This document shows, in pieces, positions 18,718 to 28,392 of a DNA stretch of 64,000 nt. Both the position numbers and the translations under genes were made by a program. This stretch comes from Sinorhizobium psoraleae (GTDB taxonomy: Bacteria; Pseudomonadota; Alphaproteobacteria; Rhizobiales; Rhizobiaceae), in assembly GCF_013283645.1 (NCBI RefSeq), contig NZ_JABEKV010000001.1:1-64000 (forward strand), written 5' to 3'. Within the stretch, counting starts at the first letter, position 1. Each line of letters opens with the position of its first letter. Below the pieces are notes generated by a model that saw only the letters and a program-made list of their open reading frames with translations, was not told where the DNA came from and did no database searches.

Positions 18718-20022
18718 TCACAGAATATAACGTGACAGATCCGTGTTGGCGGCGAGATCGCCGACGTGCTTGCGGACATATTCCGCATCGATCATCACGG
18801 TCTGGCCGCCACGATCAGGCGCATTGAAAGAGACGTCGTCGAGGACACGCTCCATTACCGTCTGCAGGCGGCGCGCCCCGATATTCTCGACGTTGGCGTT
18901 GAGCTGGACGGCTACCTCGGCAAGAGCGTCGATCGCGTCCTCGGTGAAATCGAGCTTCACCTCCTCTGTTTCGAGAAGCGCCTTGTATTGACGTATCAGG
19001 CTCGCCTCCGTCTCCGTCAGAATGCGGCGGAAGTCCTCCTTGGTCAGCGCGCGCAGCTCGACGCGGATCGGCAGGCGCCCCTGCAACTCCGGCAGCAGGT
19101 CCGACGGTTTGGAGACATGGAATGCGCCGGAGGCGATGAAGAGGATGTGATCCGTCTTCACCGGTCCGTATTTCGTCGCGACCGTCGTGCCTTCGACCAG
19201 CGGCAGCAGGTCTCTCTGGACACCTTCGCGCGATACGCCGGCGCCCATGCCGCCGTCGCGGGCGGCGATCTTGTCGATCTCGTCGAGGAAGACGATGCCG
19301 TCGTTCTCGGCAGCCGAGACCGCTTCGCGCTGGATCTGTTCGGTATCGAGCAGCTTGTCGGATTCGTCGTTGATCAGGAGCTCATAGGAAGACTTGACGG
19401 TCGTCTTGACCTTTTTGGTCCTGCCGCCGAGCGCCTTGCCGAACATTTCGGAGAGGTTGAGCACACCGATATTGGCGCCCGGCATCCCCGGAATCTCGAA
19501 GCCTCCCGGCGCGCCGGTCTCGGCGATATCGATCTCGATCTCCTTGTCGTCGAGCTCATTGGCCCTGAGCTTCTTGCGGAAGGAATCGCGCGTCGCCGGC
19601 GAGGAGGTCGCACCGACAAGTGCGTCGAGCACCCGTTCCTCGGCATTCTGGTGCGCCTTCGCCTTGACGTCGGCACGCTTCTTCTCGCGCACCAGGCCGA
19701 TCCCGACCTCGACGAGGTCACGCACGATCTGCTCCACGTCGCGACCGACATAGCCGACTTCGGTGAACTTGGTCGCCTCGACCTTGACGAAGGGAGCGCC
19801 GGCGAGTTTCGCCAGCCGCCGGGAGATTTCCGTCTTGCCGACGCCGGTCGGGCCGATCATCAGGATGTTCTTGGGCATGACCTCGTCGCGCAGCTCGTCG
19901 TCAAGCTGCTGACGCCGCCAGCGGTTGCGCAAGGCAATGGCCACGGCGCGTTTCGCGTCCTTTTGGCCGATGATGTAGCGGTCGAGTTCCGACACGATTT
20001 CCCTGGGTGAAAAGTTGGTCAT
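18718..20022 (-). CDS. hslU: ATP-dependent protease ATPase subunit HslU (ClpY)
   Basis: HslU is the AAA+ unfoldase that feeds substrates to the HslV peptidase. The 434-residue protein begins with the typical [20 protein letters not shown]. Walker A is GPTGVGKTE (57-65) and Walker B is FLDEIDKIA. The I-domain lies between about residues 110 and 240 and the C-terminal tail is the short LSRYIL that docks on HslV. Its ATG overlaps the stop codon of the upstream acetyltransferase by four bases. A shortened palindromic repeat abuts the stop codon. Confidence 0.97.
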   Translation of the reverse strand: MTNFSPREIVSELDRYIIGQKDAKRAVAIALRNRWRRQQLDDELRDEVMPKNILMIGPTGVGKTEISRRLAKLAGAPFVKVEATKFTEVGYVGRDVEQIVRDLVEVGIGLVREKKRADVKAKAHQNAEERVLDALVGATSSPATRDSFRKKLRANELDDKEIEIDIAETGAPGGFEIPGMPGANIGVLNLSEMFGKALGGRTKKVKTTVKSSYELLINDESDKLLDTEQIQREAVSAAENDGIVFLDEIDKIAARDGGMGAGVSREGVQRDLLPLVEGTTVATKYGPVKTDHILFIASGAFHVSKPSDLLPELQGRLPIRVELRALTKEDFRRILTETEASLIRQYKALLETEEVKLDFTEDAIDALAEVAVQLNANVENIGARRLQTVMERVLDDVSFNAPDRGGQTVMIDAEYVRKHVGDLAANTDLSRYIL

Positions 20023-20558
20023 GAATTCCTCTCAAACTCCGTGCGCGTCAGCTCCATCAGGAGTGTCCGGCCGGACTCGTCTATCCATTCGCCAAAGGGC
20101 ACGAAGCCTGCCTTCGAATAGGCCCGGACCGCGCGGCGGTTGCCCGCGTCCGGATCGATCACGATACGCGCGGCGCCGTTTTCGAACAGCCTTCCGGCAA
20201 ACGCCTTGAGCGCCAAGGCAGCGATACCTTTTCCAGTCATTTCCGGCGGGCCGACGAAGATATCCACTCCGGGCGTATCGGACGGCAGGTCCTTCGCCCA
20301 GGGCTCGTCATATTGCGACGGCGTCCAGGACTGGATGTAGCCGGCGGGTTCTCCGTCGACATGAAAAATGAAGCCCTTCACTTCGCCGCTCGCGCAGCCG
20401 TCGCGGATCGATTCCAGCTCCTTGTCCGGGTCACCCCACCACTGCCGTACATGCGGCTCAGAGAGCCAGCCACGCAGCATCGACAGGTGGTTGTCAGCCA
20501 CGGACAGGAAACTGACATCGACCCCGTCAGTCCGCATCCAGCGTCTCCACCACGACAT
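20019..20558 (-). CDS. GNAT-family N-acetyltransferase embedded between hslV and hslU
   Basis: The protein of up to 179 residues is a GNAT acetyltransferase resembling the aminoglycoside 6'-N-acetyltransferase/IucB-like group (acetyltransf_8 type): [14 protein letters not shown] near the N-terminus, then [20 protein letters not shown] with an acetyl-CoA loop, and the C-terminal [19 protein letters not shown]. It overlaps the end of hslV by up to 32 bases and the start of hslU by four, so all three are probably translated as one operon. A start at 20537 ([11 protein letters not shown]) would cut the first overlap to 11 bases and is equally likely. The substrate is unknown; real antibiotic acetylation is not implied. 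Confidence 0.83.
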   Translation of the reverse strand: MSWWRRWMRTDGVDVSFLSVADNHLSMLRGWLSEPHVRQWWGDPDKELESIRDGCASGEVKGFIFHVDGEPAGYIQSWTPSQYDEPWAKDLPSDTPGVDIFVGPPEMTGKGIAALALKAFAGRLFENGAARIVIDPDAGNRRAVRAYSKAGFVPFGEWIDESGRTLLMELTRTEFERNS

Positions 20559-21084
20559 TATGGTTGGTGTAGACGCAGATATCGCCCGCGATTTCGAGCG
20601 CGCGCCGAGCGATCTCTTCCGCCGACCTGTCGCTGTCCATCAAGGCGCGTGCGGCCGCGAAGGCATAGTTTCCGCCCGAACCGATAGCGATCGTGCCGTG
20701 TTCGGGTTCGAGCACGTCGCCATTGCCTGTGATGGCCAGCGTGACGGACCTGTCGGCGACGAGCATCATCGCCTCGAGATTGCGCAGATATTTGTTCGTG
20801 CGCCAGTCCTTGGCGAGTTCGACGGCGGCGCGCATGAGCTGGTCGGGATATTGCTCGAGCTTGGCCTCAAGCCGTTCGAGCAGCGTGAAGGCATCCGCCG
20901 TCGCACCGGCGAAGCCGGCGATCACATCGCCCTTCGACAGCCGCCGGACCTTGCGAGCGTTGCCCTTCATGACCGTCTGACCGAGGCTGACCTGACCGTC
21001 GCCCGCCATCACCACCTTGCCACCTTTTCTCACCGTGATGATGGTGGTCGCATGCATCGTTCCGTAGGGATTGTTTTCACTCAT
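20527..21084 (-). CDS. hslV: ATP-dependent protease peptidase subunit HslV (ClpQ)
   Basis: HslV is the proteasome-like peptidase of the HslUV complex. The 185-residue protein starts [20 protein letters not shown]; removal of the leader exposes the Thr-Thr N-terminus as the catalytic nucleophile. The core includes [24 protein letters not shown] and [15 protein letters not shown], both conserved. The open frame extends to 21132, but 21084 gives the right length. The gene is divergent from hisB, with repeat DNA between. Confidence 0.96.
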   Translation of the reverse strand: MSENNPYGTMHATTIITVRKGGKVVMAGDGQVSLGQTVMKGNARKVRRLSKGDVIAGFAGATADAFTLLERLEAKLEQYPDQLMRAAVELAKDWRTNKYLRNLEAMMLVADRSVTLAITGNGDVLEPEHGTIAIGSGGNYAFAAARALMDSDRSAEEIARRALEIAGDICVYTNHNVVVETLDAD

Positions 21085-21130
21085 GAGGATACCTATTGCC
21101 CCAAGAACCGGGGCGTTGCGGCTCGGCTGC

Positions 21131-21190
21131 ATGACTCCTTAAATCGGAATGATTTAAGGGCGAAATCATGCGGCGCCCTACAGCGCCGTA
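21131..21190 (+). repeat. Palindromic repeat family A, partial copy near hslV start
   Basis: This copy has the first hairpin of the family, CCTTAAATCGG-AATG-ATTTAAGG, followed by ATCATGCGGCGCC, and then runs into the end of the neighbouring reverse copy. It lies about 50 bases upstream of the hslV start. Confidence 0.6.
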
Positions 21191-21345
21191 CGTCTTTTCA
21201 GATGCACAAAGGTCGCTGTGGCACTTTGGATTGCTGCATATTTTCATCCTTAAATCGGCTCCGATTTAAGGAACATGCAGTAGAGTGCTACAGAGATCTT
21301 TGCGCGTCCAGTTGGACGCGACGCGCTGTAGGCGAGCCTGGTTGC
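21170..21345. repeat. Palindromic repeat family A, back-to-back compound copy
   Basis: Two copies in opposite orientation share one central hairpin, TTAAATCGG-CT-CCGATTTAA at 21250-21271. The minus-strand copy reads ATATGCAGCAATCCAAAGTG, then CCACAGCGACCTTTGTGC and ends GGCGCTGTAG near 21177. The plus-strand copy reads ACATGCAGTAGAGTGCTACAG and ends GACGCGCTGTAG near 21331. Each arm also has its own CTACAGCG / CGCTGTAG terminal complement, so several alternative folds are possible. Confidence 0.75.
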
Positions 21346-21609
21346 TTGGGGCCTATGTAAGTGCACACCGCGCGATTGCAAATGTCCATCGGTCATCTTG
21401 CGATTTTCAGTCTGACGCCTGCGGCTCGGTCGAATTTCCGTCGCAGTTCTGGATATTTCGCGCCTCCCCTGATATGGAGCGGCTCTGGAACGGCGCGGGA
21501 AAAGCACGAAGCGGTTTTTCTCCTGCATTCAGTTCCAGTTTTGGTATCGATGCCTCTGATCTGGGTCGTTTCAGTACCAACCCGGATCGAGCGCATACAG
21601 GAGAGCCTG

Positions 21610-22218
21610 ATGGCAGAAAGCATGCCCAGCCGCACCGGCCAAGTTTCCCGAAAGACGAATGAAACCGCCGTGTCCGTCTCCGTCAATGTCGACGGGACGG
21701 GAGCGTCGAAGATTGCGACCGGCGTCGGCTTCTTCGACCATATGCTGGACCAGCTTTCGCGCCATTCGCTGATCGACATGGAGATCAAGGCGGACGGCGA
21801 CCTGCATATCGACGACCATCACACGGTCGAGGACACCGGCATTGCGCTCGGCCAGGCGCTTGCCAAGGCGCTCGGCGATCGCCGCGGCATCGCCCGCTAT
21901 GCCTCGATCGATCTTGCGATGGACGAAACGATGACGCGCGCCGCAGTCGACGTCTCGGGCCGGCCCTTCCTCGTCTGGAACGTGACCTTCACGTCGCCGA
22001 AGATCGGCAGCTTCGACACGGAGCTGGTGCGTGAATTCTTCCAGGCGCTGGCGCAGCACGCCGGCATCACGCTGCATATCCAAAACATCTACGGCGCCAA
22101 CAACCATCATATCGCCGAGACCTGTTTCAAGTCCGTCGCCCGTGTGCTTCGCACCGCAACCGAAATCGACCCGCGCCAGGCTGGGCGCGTCCCCTCGACC
22201 AAGGGAACGCTCGCCTGA
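21610..22218 (+). CDS. hisB: Imidazoleglycerol-phosphate dehydratase
   Basis: HisB removes water from imidazoleglycerol phosphate in histidine synthesis. The 202-residue protein has the twin metal-binding His motifs: [11 protein letters not shown] near residue 73 and [12 protein letters not shown] near 165, plus [14 protein letters not shown]. It is the monofunctional form without a phosphatase domain. A strong ribosome site AGGAGAG precedes the ATG at 21610; the upstream open frame to 21361 is not part of the protein. It heads the his operon hisB-DUF2628-hisH-hisA-hisF-hisE-coaA. Confidence 0.97.
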   Translation: MAESMPSRTGQVSRKTNETAVSVSVNVDGTGASKIATGVGFFDHMLDQLSRHSLIDMEIKADGDLHIDDHHTVEDTGIALGQALAKALGDRRGIARYASIDLAMDETMTRAAVDVSGRPFLVWNVTFTSPKIGSFDTELVREFFQALAQHAGITLHIQNIYGANNHHIAETCFKSVARVLRTATEIDPRQAGRVPSTKGTLA

Positions 22219-22244
22219 GCCGGCCAATATCCCGGCTGATAACC

Positions 22245-22721
22245 ATGGCTTCCTATCTGATCATGACCCCGCCCGGCGCACCGGCCACTGACGAAAGGGC
22301 GCGGTTCATCGCGGACGGTTTTTCCTGGCCCGCCTTTTTCTTTCCCGCGCTCTGGCTGCTGAGCAAGCACGCATGGCTTCTTGGAATCCTGGTTGCCGTT
22401 CTGCAAATTCTGTTGATCGTCTCATCCAGCGTTCCCGGCGCCTTTGCCGCCTCGCTCATCATGCAGCTCGCGCTCAGCCTGCTGGTCTCGCTCGAAGGTC
22501 CGCTTCTGGTGGCACGAAATCTCAGGAAAAGAGATTGGACGCTTCGTTCCATCGTTCCGGCGCGCGACCTGGAAACGGCTGAAGAGATCTATTTTTCCAA
22601 TGTATCGGCGACGACGCATCGCGGTACCGCAACTGCGTTGCCATCGAGCAAGCAACCTGCAGCGAAGCAGGGCGAAAACACTGCCGGCCTCGGCCTCTTT
22701 GAACCCTATGGAGAACGCTGA
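22245..22721 (+). CDS. DUF2628 membrane protein in the his operon
   Basis: This 158-residue protein belongs to the DUF2628 family. It begins [21 protein letters not shown], then has the signature segment [16 protein letters not shown] and three hydrophobic stretches between about residues 25 and 85, so it should be an inner-membrane protein. The C-terminal 50 residues are polar. It sits between hisB and hisH and its stop overlaps the hisH ATG, so it is cotranslated with histidine enzymes, yet no role in the pathway is known. Confidence 0.8.
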   Translation: MASYLIMTPPGAPATDERARFIADGFSWPAFFFPALWLLSKHAWLLGILVAVLQILLIVSSSVPGAFAASLIMQLALSLLVSLEGPLLVARNLRKRDWTLRSIVPARDLETAEEIYFSNVSATTHRGTATALPSSKQPAAKQGENTAGLGLFEPYGER

Positions 22722-23371
22722 TGCGGGTCGCCATCATCGACTATGGATCGGGCAATCTGCGCTCGGCCACGAAGGCCTTCGAACGGGCAGCGCTTGAAGC
22801 TGGCATCGCCGCGGAGATCGATCTCACCGACAAGCCGGAACGGGTGGCGTCCGCCGATCGCATCGTTCTGCCTGGGGTCGGCGCCTACGCCGATTGCCGC
22901 CGCGGCTTGGCCAGCGTCGCTGGCATGGAGGACGCCCTGAAGCAGGCCGTCGAGAACGACGGGCGGCCGTTTCTCGGAATCTGCGTCGGCATGCAGCTCA
23001 TGTCCTCGCGTGGGCTCGAGAAGACGGTCACCGAGGGCTTCGGCTGGATTCCGGGCGATGTCAAGGAAATGACGCCGGCCGATCCGTCGCTGAAGATTCC
23101 CCAAATCGGCTGGAACACGCTCAGGCTCAATCGGCCGCATGCGCTCTTCGAGGGAATCGCGACGGGCGAGAGCGGGCTGCACGCCTATTTCGTGCACTCC
23201 TATCACCTCGCAGCAGAGAACCCCGAGGACGTGATCGCGGAGGCAGACTACGGCGGGCCGGTGACCGCTTTCGTCGCACGCGACAACAAGGCGGGCTCAC
23301 AGTTTCACCCGGAAAAGAGCCAGACCCTCGGCCTCGCCCTCATTTCGAATTTCCTGCGTTGGAAGCCTTGA
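22721..23371 (+). CDS. hisH: Imidazole glycerol phosphate synthase, glutaminase subunit
   Basis: HisH hydrolyses glutamine and passes ammonia to HisF. The 216-residue class I amidotransferase has the nucleophile Cys88 in [11 protein letters not shown], an oxyanion segment PGVGAY, and the His-Glu pair in FHPEKSQ near the C-terminus. Its ATG overlaps the stop codon of the DUF2628 gene by one base. Confidence 0.97.
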   Translation: MRVAIIDYGSGNLRSATKAFERAALEAGIAAEIDLTDKPERVASADRIVLPGVGAYADCRRGLASVAGMEDALKQAVENDGRPFLGICVGMQLMSSRGLEKTVTEGFGWIPGDVKEMTPADPSLKIPQIGWNTLRLNRPHALFEGIATGESGLHAYFVHSYHLAAENPEDVIAEADYGGPVTAFVARDNKAGSQFHPEKSQTLGLALISNFLRWKP

Positions 23372-23404
23372 GCTGCCGGCATTCTTTCTTGATCGGATCA
23401 ACAC

Positions 23405-24142
23405 ATGATTCTCTTCCCCGCGATCGACCTCAAGGACGGACAATGCGTACGCCTGAAGCTCGGCGACATGGAACAGGCAACCGTCTACAATCCCGATCCC
23501 GCCGCCCAGGCGCGCGCCTTCGAGGAGCAGGGCTTCGAATGGCTGCATGTCGTCGACCTGAACGGCGCCTTTGCCGGTGAGACGGTGAACGGCGCGGCGG
23601 TCGACGCCATTCTCAAGGCGACCCGGAACCCGGTGCAGCTCGGCGGCGGCATTCGCACGCTGGCGCACATCGAGAACTGGCTTTCGCGCGGGCTTTCGCG
23701 TGTCATTCTCGGCACGGTGGCCGTGCGCGATCCGGCACTCGTCATCGAAGCCTGCCACAAATTCCCCGGCAGGGTCGCCGTCGGCATCGACGCCAAGGGC
23801 GGCAAGGTGGCGGTCGAAGGCTGGGCCGAGGCCTCCGAACTCGGCATCATCGAGCTTGCGAAGAAGTTCGAGGGTGCCGGTGTCGCGGCGATCATCTATA
23901 CGGATATCGACCGTGACGGCATCCTGACCGGCATCAACTGGGCGTCGACGCTGGAGCTTGCCGGCGCGGTATCGATCCCGGTGATCGCCTCGGGCGGCCT
24001 TGCCTCGATGGACGATATTCGCCGCATGCTTGCGCCGGACGCGCGGAAGCTCGAGGGCGCGATTTCCGGTCGTGCGCTTTACGACGGCCGCATCGACCCG
24101 GAGGAAGCGCTGGCCTTGATCCGCGCAGCGAGAAAGGGATGA
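23405..24142 (+). CDS. hisA: ProFAR isomerase (HisA)
   Basis: HisA carries out the Amadori rearrangement of ProFAR to PRFAR. The 245-residue beta/alpha barrel has the catalytic Asp in [14 protein letters not shown] near the N-terminus and its partner in [12 protein letters not shown], with phosphate-binding segments QLGGGIRT and ASGGLAS. The gene lies 33 bases after hisH and four bases before hisF. Confidence 0.97.
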   Translation: MILFPAIDLKDGQCVRLKLGDMEQATVYNPDPAAQARAFEEQGFEWLHVVDLNGAFAGETVNGAAVDAILKATRNPVQLGGGIRTLAHIENWLSRGLSRVILGTVAVRDPALVIEACHKFPGRVAVGIDAKGGKVAVEGWAEASELGIIELAKKFEGAGVAAIIYTDIDRDGILTGINWASTLELAGAVSIPVIASGGLASMDDIRRMLAPDARKLEGAISGRALYDGRIDPEEALALIRAARKG

Positions 24143-24146
24143 TCCG

Positions 24147-24923
24147 ATGACCTTGAAAGCCCGCGTGATACCCTGCCTCGACGTCAAGGACGGACGCGTC
24201 GTCAAGGGCGTCAATTTCGTCGACCTCATCGATGCCGGCGATCCGGTGGAGGCGGCCAGAGCCTACGACGCAGCCGGTGCCGACGAGCTTTGCTTCCTCG
24301 ACATCACCGCATCCTCGGACAACCGCGAAACGATCTTCGACGTCGTCGCCCGCACCGCCGAGCAATGCTTCATGCCTCTGACCGTCGGCGGCGGCGTGCG
24401 ACAGGTTTCCGACATCCGCAAACTGCTGCTGGCCGGCGCCGACAAGGTGTCGATCAACACGGCGGCGGTGAAGAATCCGGATTTCGTGGCGGAAGCCGCC
24501 GACAAGTTCGGCAACCAGTGCATCGTCGTTGCGATCGACGCCAAGAAGGTCTCGACGCAAGGCGAGGCGAACCGCTGGGAGATTTTTACGCACGGCGGCC
24601 GCGAGAGGACAGGCATAGACGCGGTCGAATTCGCGCGAAAGGTCGTCGATCTCGGAGCTGGCGAAATCCTGTTGACGTCCATGGATCGCGACGGCACGAA
24701 AAGCGGCTACGACATTGCGCTGACGCGGGCAATTGCCGATGCCGTGCGGGCACCCGTCATCGCGTCGGGCGGGGTCGGGACGCTTGATCACATGGTGGAA
24801 GGTGTGCGCGACGGCCACGCGACGGCGGTCCTCGCCGCATCGATCTTCCATTTCGGCACCTACAGCATCGGCGAGGCGAAGCGCTACATGGCCGAGCACG
24901 GCATCGCCATGCGAGTCGATTAG
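24147..24923 (+). CDS. hisF: Imidazole glycerol phosphate synthase, cyclase subunit
   Basis: HisF joins ammonia from HisH to PRFAR, giving imidazoleglycerol phosphate and AICAR. The 258-residue barrel has both catalytic Asp motifs, [14 protein letters not shown] and [13 protein letters not shown], and the phosphate loops TVGGGVR and ASGGVG. Four bases separate it from hisA, and a 94-base gap precedes hisE. Confidence 0.97.
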   Translation: MTLKARVIPCLDVKDGRVVKGVNFVDLIDAGDPVEAARAYDAAGADELCFLDITASSDNRETIFDVVARTAEQCFMPLTVGGGVRQVSDIRKLLLAGADKVSINTAAVKNPDFVAEAADKFGNQCIVVAIDAKKVSTQGEANRWEIFTHGGRERTGIDAVEFARKVVDLGAGEILLTSMDRDGTKSGYDIALTRAIADAVRAPVIASGGVGTLDHMVEGVRDGHATAVLAASIFHFGTYSIGEAKRYMAEHGIAMRVD

Positions 24924-25017
24924 GCGTGTGGACAGTTAAAGTGGAAACACCGAACGACGGCGGCGATTGCCACCGTCAACAGGGGTCGCAGCCATTTGAG
25001 ACCCAAGGGAAAGCACC

Positions 25018-25341
25018 ATGAGCGAGTTCACCCTCTCCGACCTCGAAACGATAGTGGCGACCCGCGCCAAGGCAGCGCCGGAAGACTCCTGGACGGCCAA
25101 GCTGGTCGCAGCCGGTCAACGCAAGGCGGCCAAGAAGCTCGGCGAAGAGGCGGTTGAAGCCGTCATCGCGGCGATCAGCGAAGACCGCAAGAATCTGGTC
25201 GATGAGAGTGCCGACCTCCTTTATCATCTTATGGTCGTATTGAACATCGCAGCCATCCCGTTGCAGGATGTGATGGACGAACTTGCCAGGCGGACCAGCC
25301 AGTCCGGCCTGCAGGAGAAGGCAAACCGGCAAAATCCATGA
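25018..25341 (+). CDS. hisE: Phosphoribosyl-ATP pyrophosphatase
   Basis: HisE hydrolyses phosphoribosyl-ATP to phosphoribosyl-AMP, the second step of histidine synthesis. The 107-residue all-alpha protein carries the metal-binding pattern of the MazG-like fold: [14 protein letters not shown], then [13 protein letters not shown]. It is the stand-alone enzyme, not fused to HisI. Its stop codon overlaps the coaA start as ATGA. Confidence 0.95.
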   Translation: MSEFTLSDLETIVATRAKAAPEDSWTAKLVAAGQRKAAKKLGEEAVEAVIAAISEDRKNLVDESADLLYHLMVVLNIAAIPLQDVMDELARRTSQSGLQEKANRQNP

Positions 25342-26333
25342 CTATCGCCGCGAAAGACATCGACGCCGCAGATATTCCAGGCAACCTCCAGGGCGGAGAC
25401 TATTCGCCCTACCACGTGTTCTCGGCCGAGGAATGGTCGCGCTTTCGCGCCGACACGCCGTTGACGCTGACGGCCGATGAGGTGCAACGCCTGCGCTCGC
25501 TCAACGACCCGGTCGATCTCGGCGAGGTACGCCGGATCTATCTGTCGCTGTCGCGGCTGCTGTCGGCCCACGTCGAGGCTTCGCAGATCCTGTTCCAGCA
25601 ACGCAAGCGGTTCCTCAGCATGTCCGACGAAACGAAGACACCCTTCGTCATCGGCATCGCCGGTTCGGTCGCCGTCGGCAAATCCACGACGGCGCGTATT
25701 CTCGCCGAACTGCTGGCACGCTGGCCCTCGAGCCCGAAGGTCGACCTGATAACGACCGACGGCTTCCTCTATCCGAACGCGATCCTGCAGCGTGAAAACA
25801 TGATGGATCGCAAGGGTTTTCCCGAGAGCTACGATATCGGGGCGCTGCTACGCTTCCTGTCGGCCATCAAGGCGGGCCAGCCGAACGTCAGGGCGCCCAC
25901 CTATTCGCACTTGACCTATGACGTCATCCCCGACCGGTTCCAGACCATTGACCGACCGGACATCCTGATCTTCGAAGGAATAAACGTCCTGCAGTCGCGC
26001 AATCTGCCGGCGGACGGCAAGATCGTGCCGATGGTGTCCGATTTCTTCGATTTCTCGATCTATATCGACGCCGAGGAAAGCCTCATTCACAGCTGGTACG
26101 TGAGCCGCTTCATGCGGCTGCGCGAGACGGCGTTCAAGAATCCGCAGTCCTTCTTCCATCGCTACGCGACGATCGGCGAGGATGCTGCGCGCGCCATCGC
26201 CGAGGGGCTCTGGCACAACATCAACCTGAAAAACCTGCACCAGAACATCCTGCCGACGCGACCGCGCGCCGATCTGATCCTGCAGAAGGGTCCGAACCAC
26301 CTCACCCAGACGGTGGCGCTCAGGAAGCTGTGA
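25338..26333 (+). CDS. coaA: Type I pantothenate kinase
   Basis: CoaA phosphorylates pantothenate, the first step of coenzyme A synthesis. The 331-residue protein has Walker [10 protein letters not shown] (109-117), the substrate segments TTDGFLYPN and RKGFPESYD, and the [12 protein letters not shown] strand, all typical of the bacterial type I enzyme. The ATGA overlap with hisE shows translational coupling to the his operon. Confidence 0.96.
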   Translation: MTIAAKDIDAADIPGNLQGGDYSPYHVFSAEEWSRFRADTPLTLTADEVQRLRSLNDPVDLGEVRRIYLSLSRLLSAHVEASQILFQQRKRFLSMSDETKTPFVIGIAGSVAVGKSTTARILAELLARWPSSPKVDLITTDGFLYPNAILQRENMMDRKGFPESYDIGALLRFLSAIKAGQPNVRAPTYSHLTYDVIPDRFQTIDRPDILIFEGINVLQSRNLPADGKIVPMVSDFFDFSIYIDAEESLIHSWYVSRFMRLRETAFKNPQSFFHRYATIGEDAARAIAEGLWHNINLKNLHQNILPTRPRADLILQKGPNHLTQTVALRKL

Positions 26334-26552
26334 GCGGAACTTTCACGCGATCCGATAAGACCCCTCCCCCAGAAGAGGGAGGGCTTCCGATGCCGCGCCC
26401 CGCTCCATCCATGTTCTGACGTTGCGGATGGGGCACCGGGCGGGCGACGCGCGCAAGCCCCCTTGTGGGCACGGGTTGGGGAGAAGGTCTTGGCGAAATC
26501 GGGATGAACGCAAGCGGCGCCCACGTCGTCCCGGCGTCGGCCTCGCTCCTCT
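26334..26552. repeat. Intergenic G/C-rich dyads between coaA and alkB
   Basis: The gap between two convergent genes holds a 7-bp hairpin, CCCTCCC at 26362-26368 with GGGAGGG at 26377-26383, without a T-tract. It is followed by GCGGATGGGG and GGGTTGGGGAGAAGG segments. The composition recalls the RIME-like element at 11081-11230, but the copy, if related, is heavily decayed. It could also serve as a weak terminator for the his-coaA operon. Confidence 0.4.
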
Positions 26553-27164
26553 TCAAGGATTGACTCGGCGCAAGGTGAGGTTTAGCCGGCCACCATTCTT
26601 CAAGAGCGTCGACGTATTCGGATAGATGCGGTCGACGCCATGGAAGGCGAGCCGCCCTTCGCCGCCAAGCACGACGACGTCGCCGCTCGCAAGCTTGAAC
26701 GAGACCGTCCGTCCGCCGCGTTCCTTGCCGCCGACACGGAAAAGACAGGTATCGCCGAGAGAAATCGAAACCACAGCCGTCTCGAGATCCCGCTCGTCCC
26801 TGTCCTGATGCAGACCCATGCGTGCGTCTGCGGAATAGAAGTTGACGAGGCAGGCCTCCGGCTCCTTGTCGCTCGCCGACACGGCGCGCCAGATGTCGAG
26901 CAGCGCCGCCGGTATTGCCGGCCAGGACTTGCCCGTCACCGGGTGTTCCGCCTGATAGCGATAACCCCGCTCCCGATCGGTGACCCAGCCGAGCGGACCG
27001 CAATTGGTCATCCGTACCGACATCGGCTTGCCGGTTTTCGGCATTTCCGGCACGAAGAGCGGCGCCTCGGCCACGACGAGGCGGACAGCCTCTACCAGTT
27101 CCTCCTGGCGGGAGCGGTCGAGGAAGCCCGGAATGTGTCTTACCCCTTTCGGCAGCACCTGCAT
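26553..27164 (-). CDS. alkB: AlkB-family DNA dealkylation dioxygenase
   Basis: The 203-residue protein is an Fe(II)/2-oxoglutarate dioxygenase that reverses alkylation of DNA bases by oxidative demethylation. The iron facial triad is visible as His and Asp in LHQDRDERDL and a distal His in LAFHGVDRIYP; 2-oxoglutarate is bound by Arg in RLNLTLRRV. The N-terminal nucleotide-recognition lid includes MSVRMTNCGPLGWVTD. Length matches E. coli AlkB. It is monocistronic as far as can be seen. Confidence 0.93.
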   Translation of the reverse strand: MQVLPKGVRHIPGFLDRSRQEELVEAVRLVVAEAPLFVPEMPKTGKPMSVRMTNCGPLGWVTDRERGYRYQAEHPVTGKSWPAIPAALLDIWRAVSASDKEPEACLVNFYSADARMGLHQDRDERDLETAVVSISLGDTCLFRVGGKERGGRTVSFKLASGDVVVLGGEGRLAFHGVDRIYPNTSTLLKNGGRLNLTLRRVNP

Positions 27165-27290
27165 CGCCTGTATCCCGTGCTTCGCTGCGGCGATCGACGG
27201 CGCTCAACTCGCAAACCCCGAAATCGCCAGCGATCCAATATCTGTCGCCCAAACGTATGCAGCGGGACAACGCCATGCATGGAAAAGATG

Positions 27291-27331
27291 TAAAGCGCCT
27301 TGCACGAATTCGTGCACGCCGACGCGCTTTA
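27291..27331. repeat. Nested palindrome upstream of alkB
   Basis: A perfect 16-base palindrome TGCACGAATTCGTGCA (27301-27316) is nested inside complementary outer arms TAAAGCG and CGCTTTA. It could be a hairpin acting as terminator for the BON-LysM gene, an operator for alkB, or a repeat remnant. Confidence 0.45.
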
Positions 27332-27372
27332 GTCTTTGCGGGATCTGGTTGCCACCCGAAAATACCGCCCGC

Positions 27373-27846
27373 TCAGCCGGCGTCCAGATCCGGAATACGC
27401 AGAACCTGTCCCGGATAGATCTTGTCAGGGTCTTTCAGCATCGGCTTGTTCGCTTCGAAGATTACCGTGTGTTTGGCGCCTTTGCCCTTGCCGTACTGCG
27501 CCTCGGCAATCTTCCAGAGATTGTCGCCCTTCTTCACGGTGTAGAAGACAGGCGCCTTGGCGGGCGCCGGCGCGGCGCCTCCTTCCGCGACCTTGAGGTC
27601 GGATGCCTCGACGGCTGACACGCCGAGCGTGTTGCCGACGGCCACGACGGCCTTTTCAAACGTCGACTGGTCCTTGACGACGCCCTTCAGAACGACCTTG
27701 TCGTCCACGATTTCGACCTGCACGTCCTTCGTGCCGAGGTCATGGGAGGCAAGCTCCTTCTGGACGCTGTCCGCATCCGGCGGTGTGTCGTCGCCGCCAA
27801 TCCCGAGCTTCTTGCCGGCGTTCTTGATAAAGCTGAACAAACCCAT
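27373..27846 (-). CDS. BON and LysM domain protein (Kbp/YgaU-like)
   Basis: The 157-residue protein starts MGLFSFIKNAGKKLGIGG and has a BON domain over about residues 25-85 (VEIVDDKVVLKGVVKDQ) and a C-terminal LysM domain over about 100-152 (YTVKKGDNLWKIAEAQYG, then GQVLRIP). There is no signal peptide. The layout is that of E. coli Kbp (YgaU), a cytoplasmic potassium-binding protein, so K+ sensing is a fair guess. AGAGGAGAC lies before the ATG at 27846; the longer frame upstream is not conserved in type. Confidence 0.88.
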   Translation of the reverse strand: MGLFSFIKNAGKKLGIGGDDTPPDADSVQKELASHDLGTKDVQVEIVDDKVVLKGVVKDQSTFEKAVVAVGNTLGVSAVEASDLKVAEGGAAPAPAKAPVFYTVKKGDNLWKIAEAQYGKGKGAKHTVIFEANKPMLKDPDKIYPGQVLRIPDLDAG

Positions 27847-27957
27847 GGTTGTCTCCTCTTTCGCAGTGCCCTTCGATAAGAGAGGGCGACACCGGCAAAA
27901 GATCAAGGGAGCGATCGAAAGATTCGTTTGCGTGCCGCCTCGCAGCCTGAACAACGT

Positions 27958-28392
27958 TCACTCGCCGCCCGGCCGGCCGCGAAGCTTCTTGATTTCGGCT
28001 CGACCGGATTTTTCCTTCAATCGCCGCTCGATCGAACTGCGGGTCGGCCTGGTCTTCTTGCGCGGCGGCGGTGGCGGTTCGGCCGCCTTCAGGATCAGCT
28101 CCTTCAGCCGCTCCCGGGCATCCTCTCTGTTGCGTTCCTGGCTGCGAAACCGATTAGCCTCGATCATCAGCACGCCGTCCTTGGACACACGGCGGCCCGC
28201 AAGCCTCAGTGCATTCGCCTTGACCTGGTCCGGCAGCGACGGCGAGGCCTGAATGTCGAAGAAGAGCTGGACGGCCGTCGATACCTTGTTGACGTTCTGT
28301 CCGCCCGGTCCGCCGGCCAGCACGAACTGCTCCGTCAGTTCCCAGCCGGCAATGACGATGCGGTCGTTTATGTATAGCGGATCGCTGGCCAT
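27958..28392 (-). CDS. arfB: Alternative ribosome rescue factor ArfB
   Basis: The 144-residue protein is a peptidyl-tRNA hydrolase of the ArfB (YaeJ) family, which frees ribosomes stalled without a stop codon. The catalytic GGQ loop is GGPGGQNVNKVST and the basic C-terminal tail (KKTRPTRSSIERRLKEKSGR) is the part that enters the empty mRNA channel. The ATG at 28392 (MASDPLYIND) gives the family length; the upstream extension to 28467 lacks similarity. Confidence 0.95.
   Translation of the reverse strand: MASDPLYINDRIVIAGWELTEQFVLAGGPGGQNVNKVSTAVQLFFDIQASPSLPDQVKANALRLAGRRVSKDGVLMIEANRFRSQERNREDARERLKELILKAAEPPPPPRKKTRPTRSSIERRLKEKSGRAEIKKLRGRPGGE

Larger units (their letters stand above)
21085..21609. 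other. Divergent hslV-hisB intergenic region
   Basis: This 525-base gap must hold the promoters of the hslV and hisB operons. From 21131 to about 21345 it is filled by overlapping copies of palindromic repeat family A. From 21346 to 21609 no gene is recognised; a frame open into hisB from 21361 is an upstream extension without family similarity. A ribosome site AGGAGAG lies directly before the hisB ATG. No confident promoter hexamers were found on either strand. Confidence 0.6.

Noticed and set aside
20019-20558. Reading the acetyltransferase as an antibiotic-resistance gene
   Set aside because: It resembles the aminoglycoside acetyltransferase fold only in the general GNAT core; its fixed place in the hslVU operon argues for a housekeeping role.
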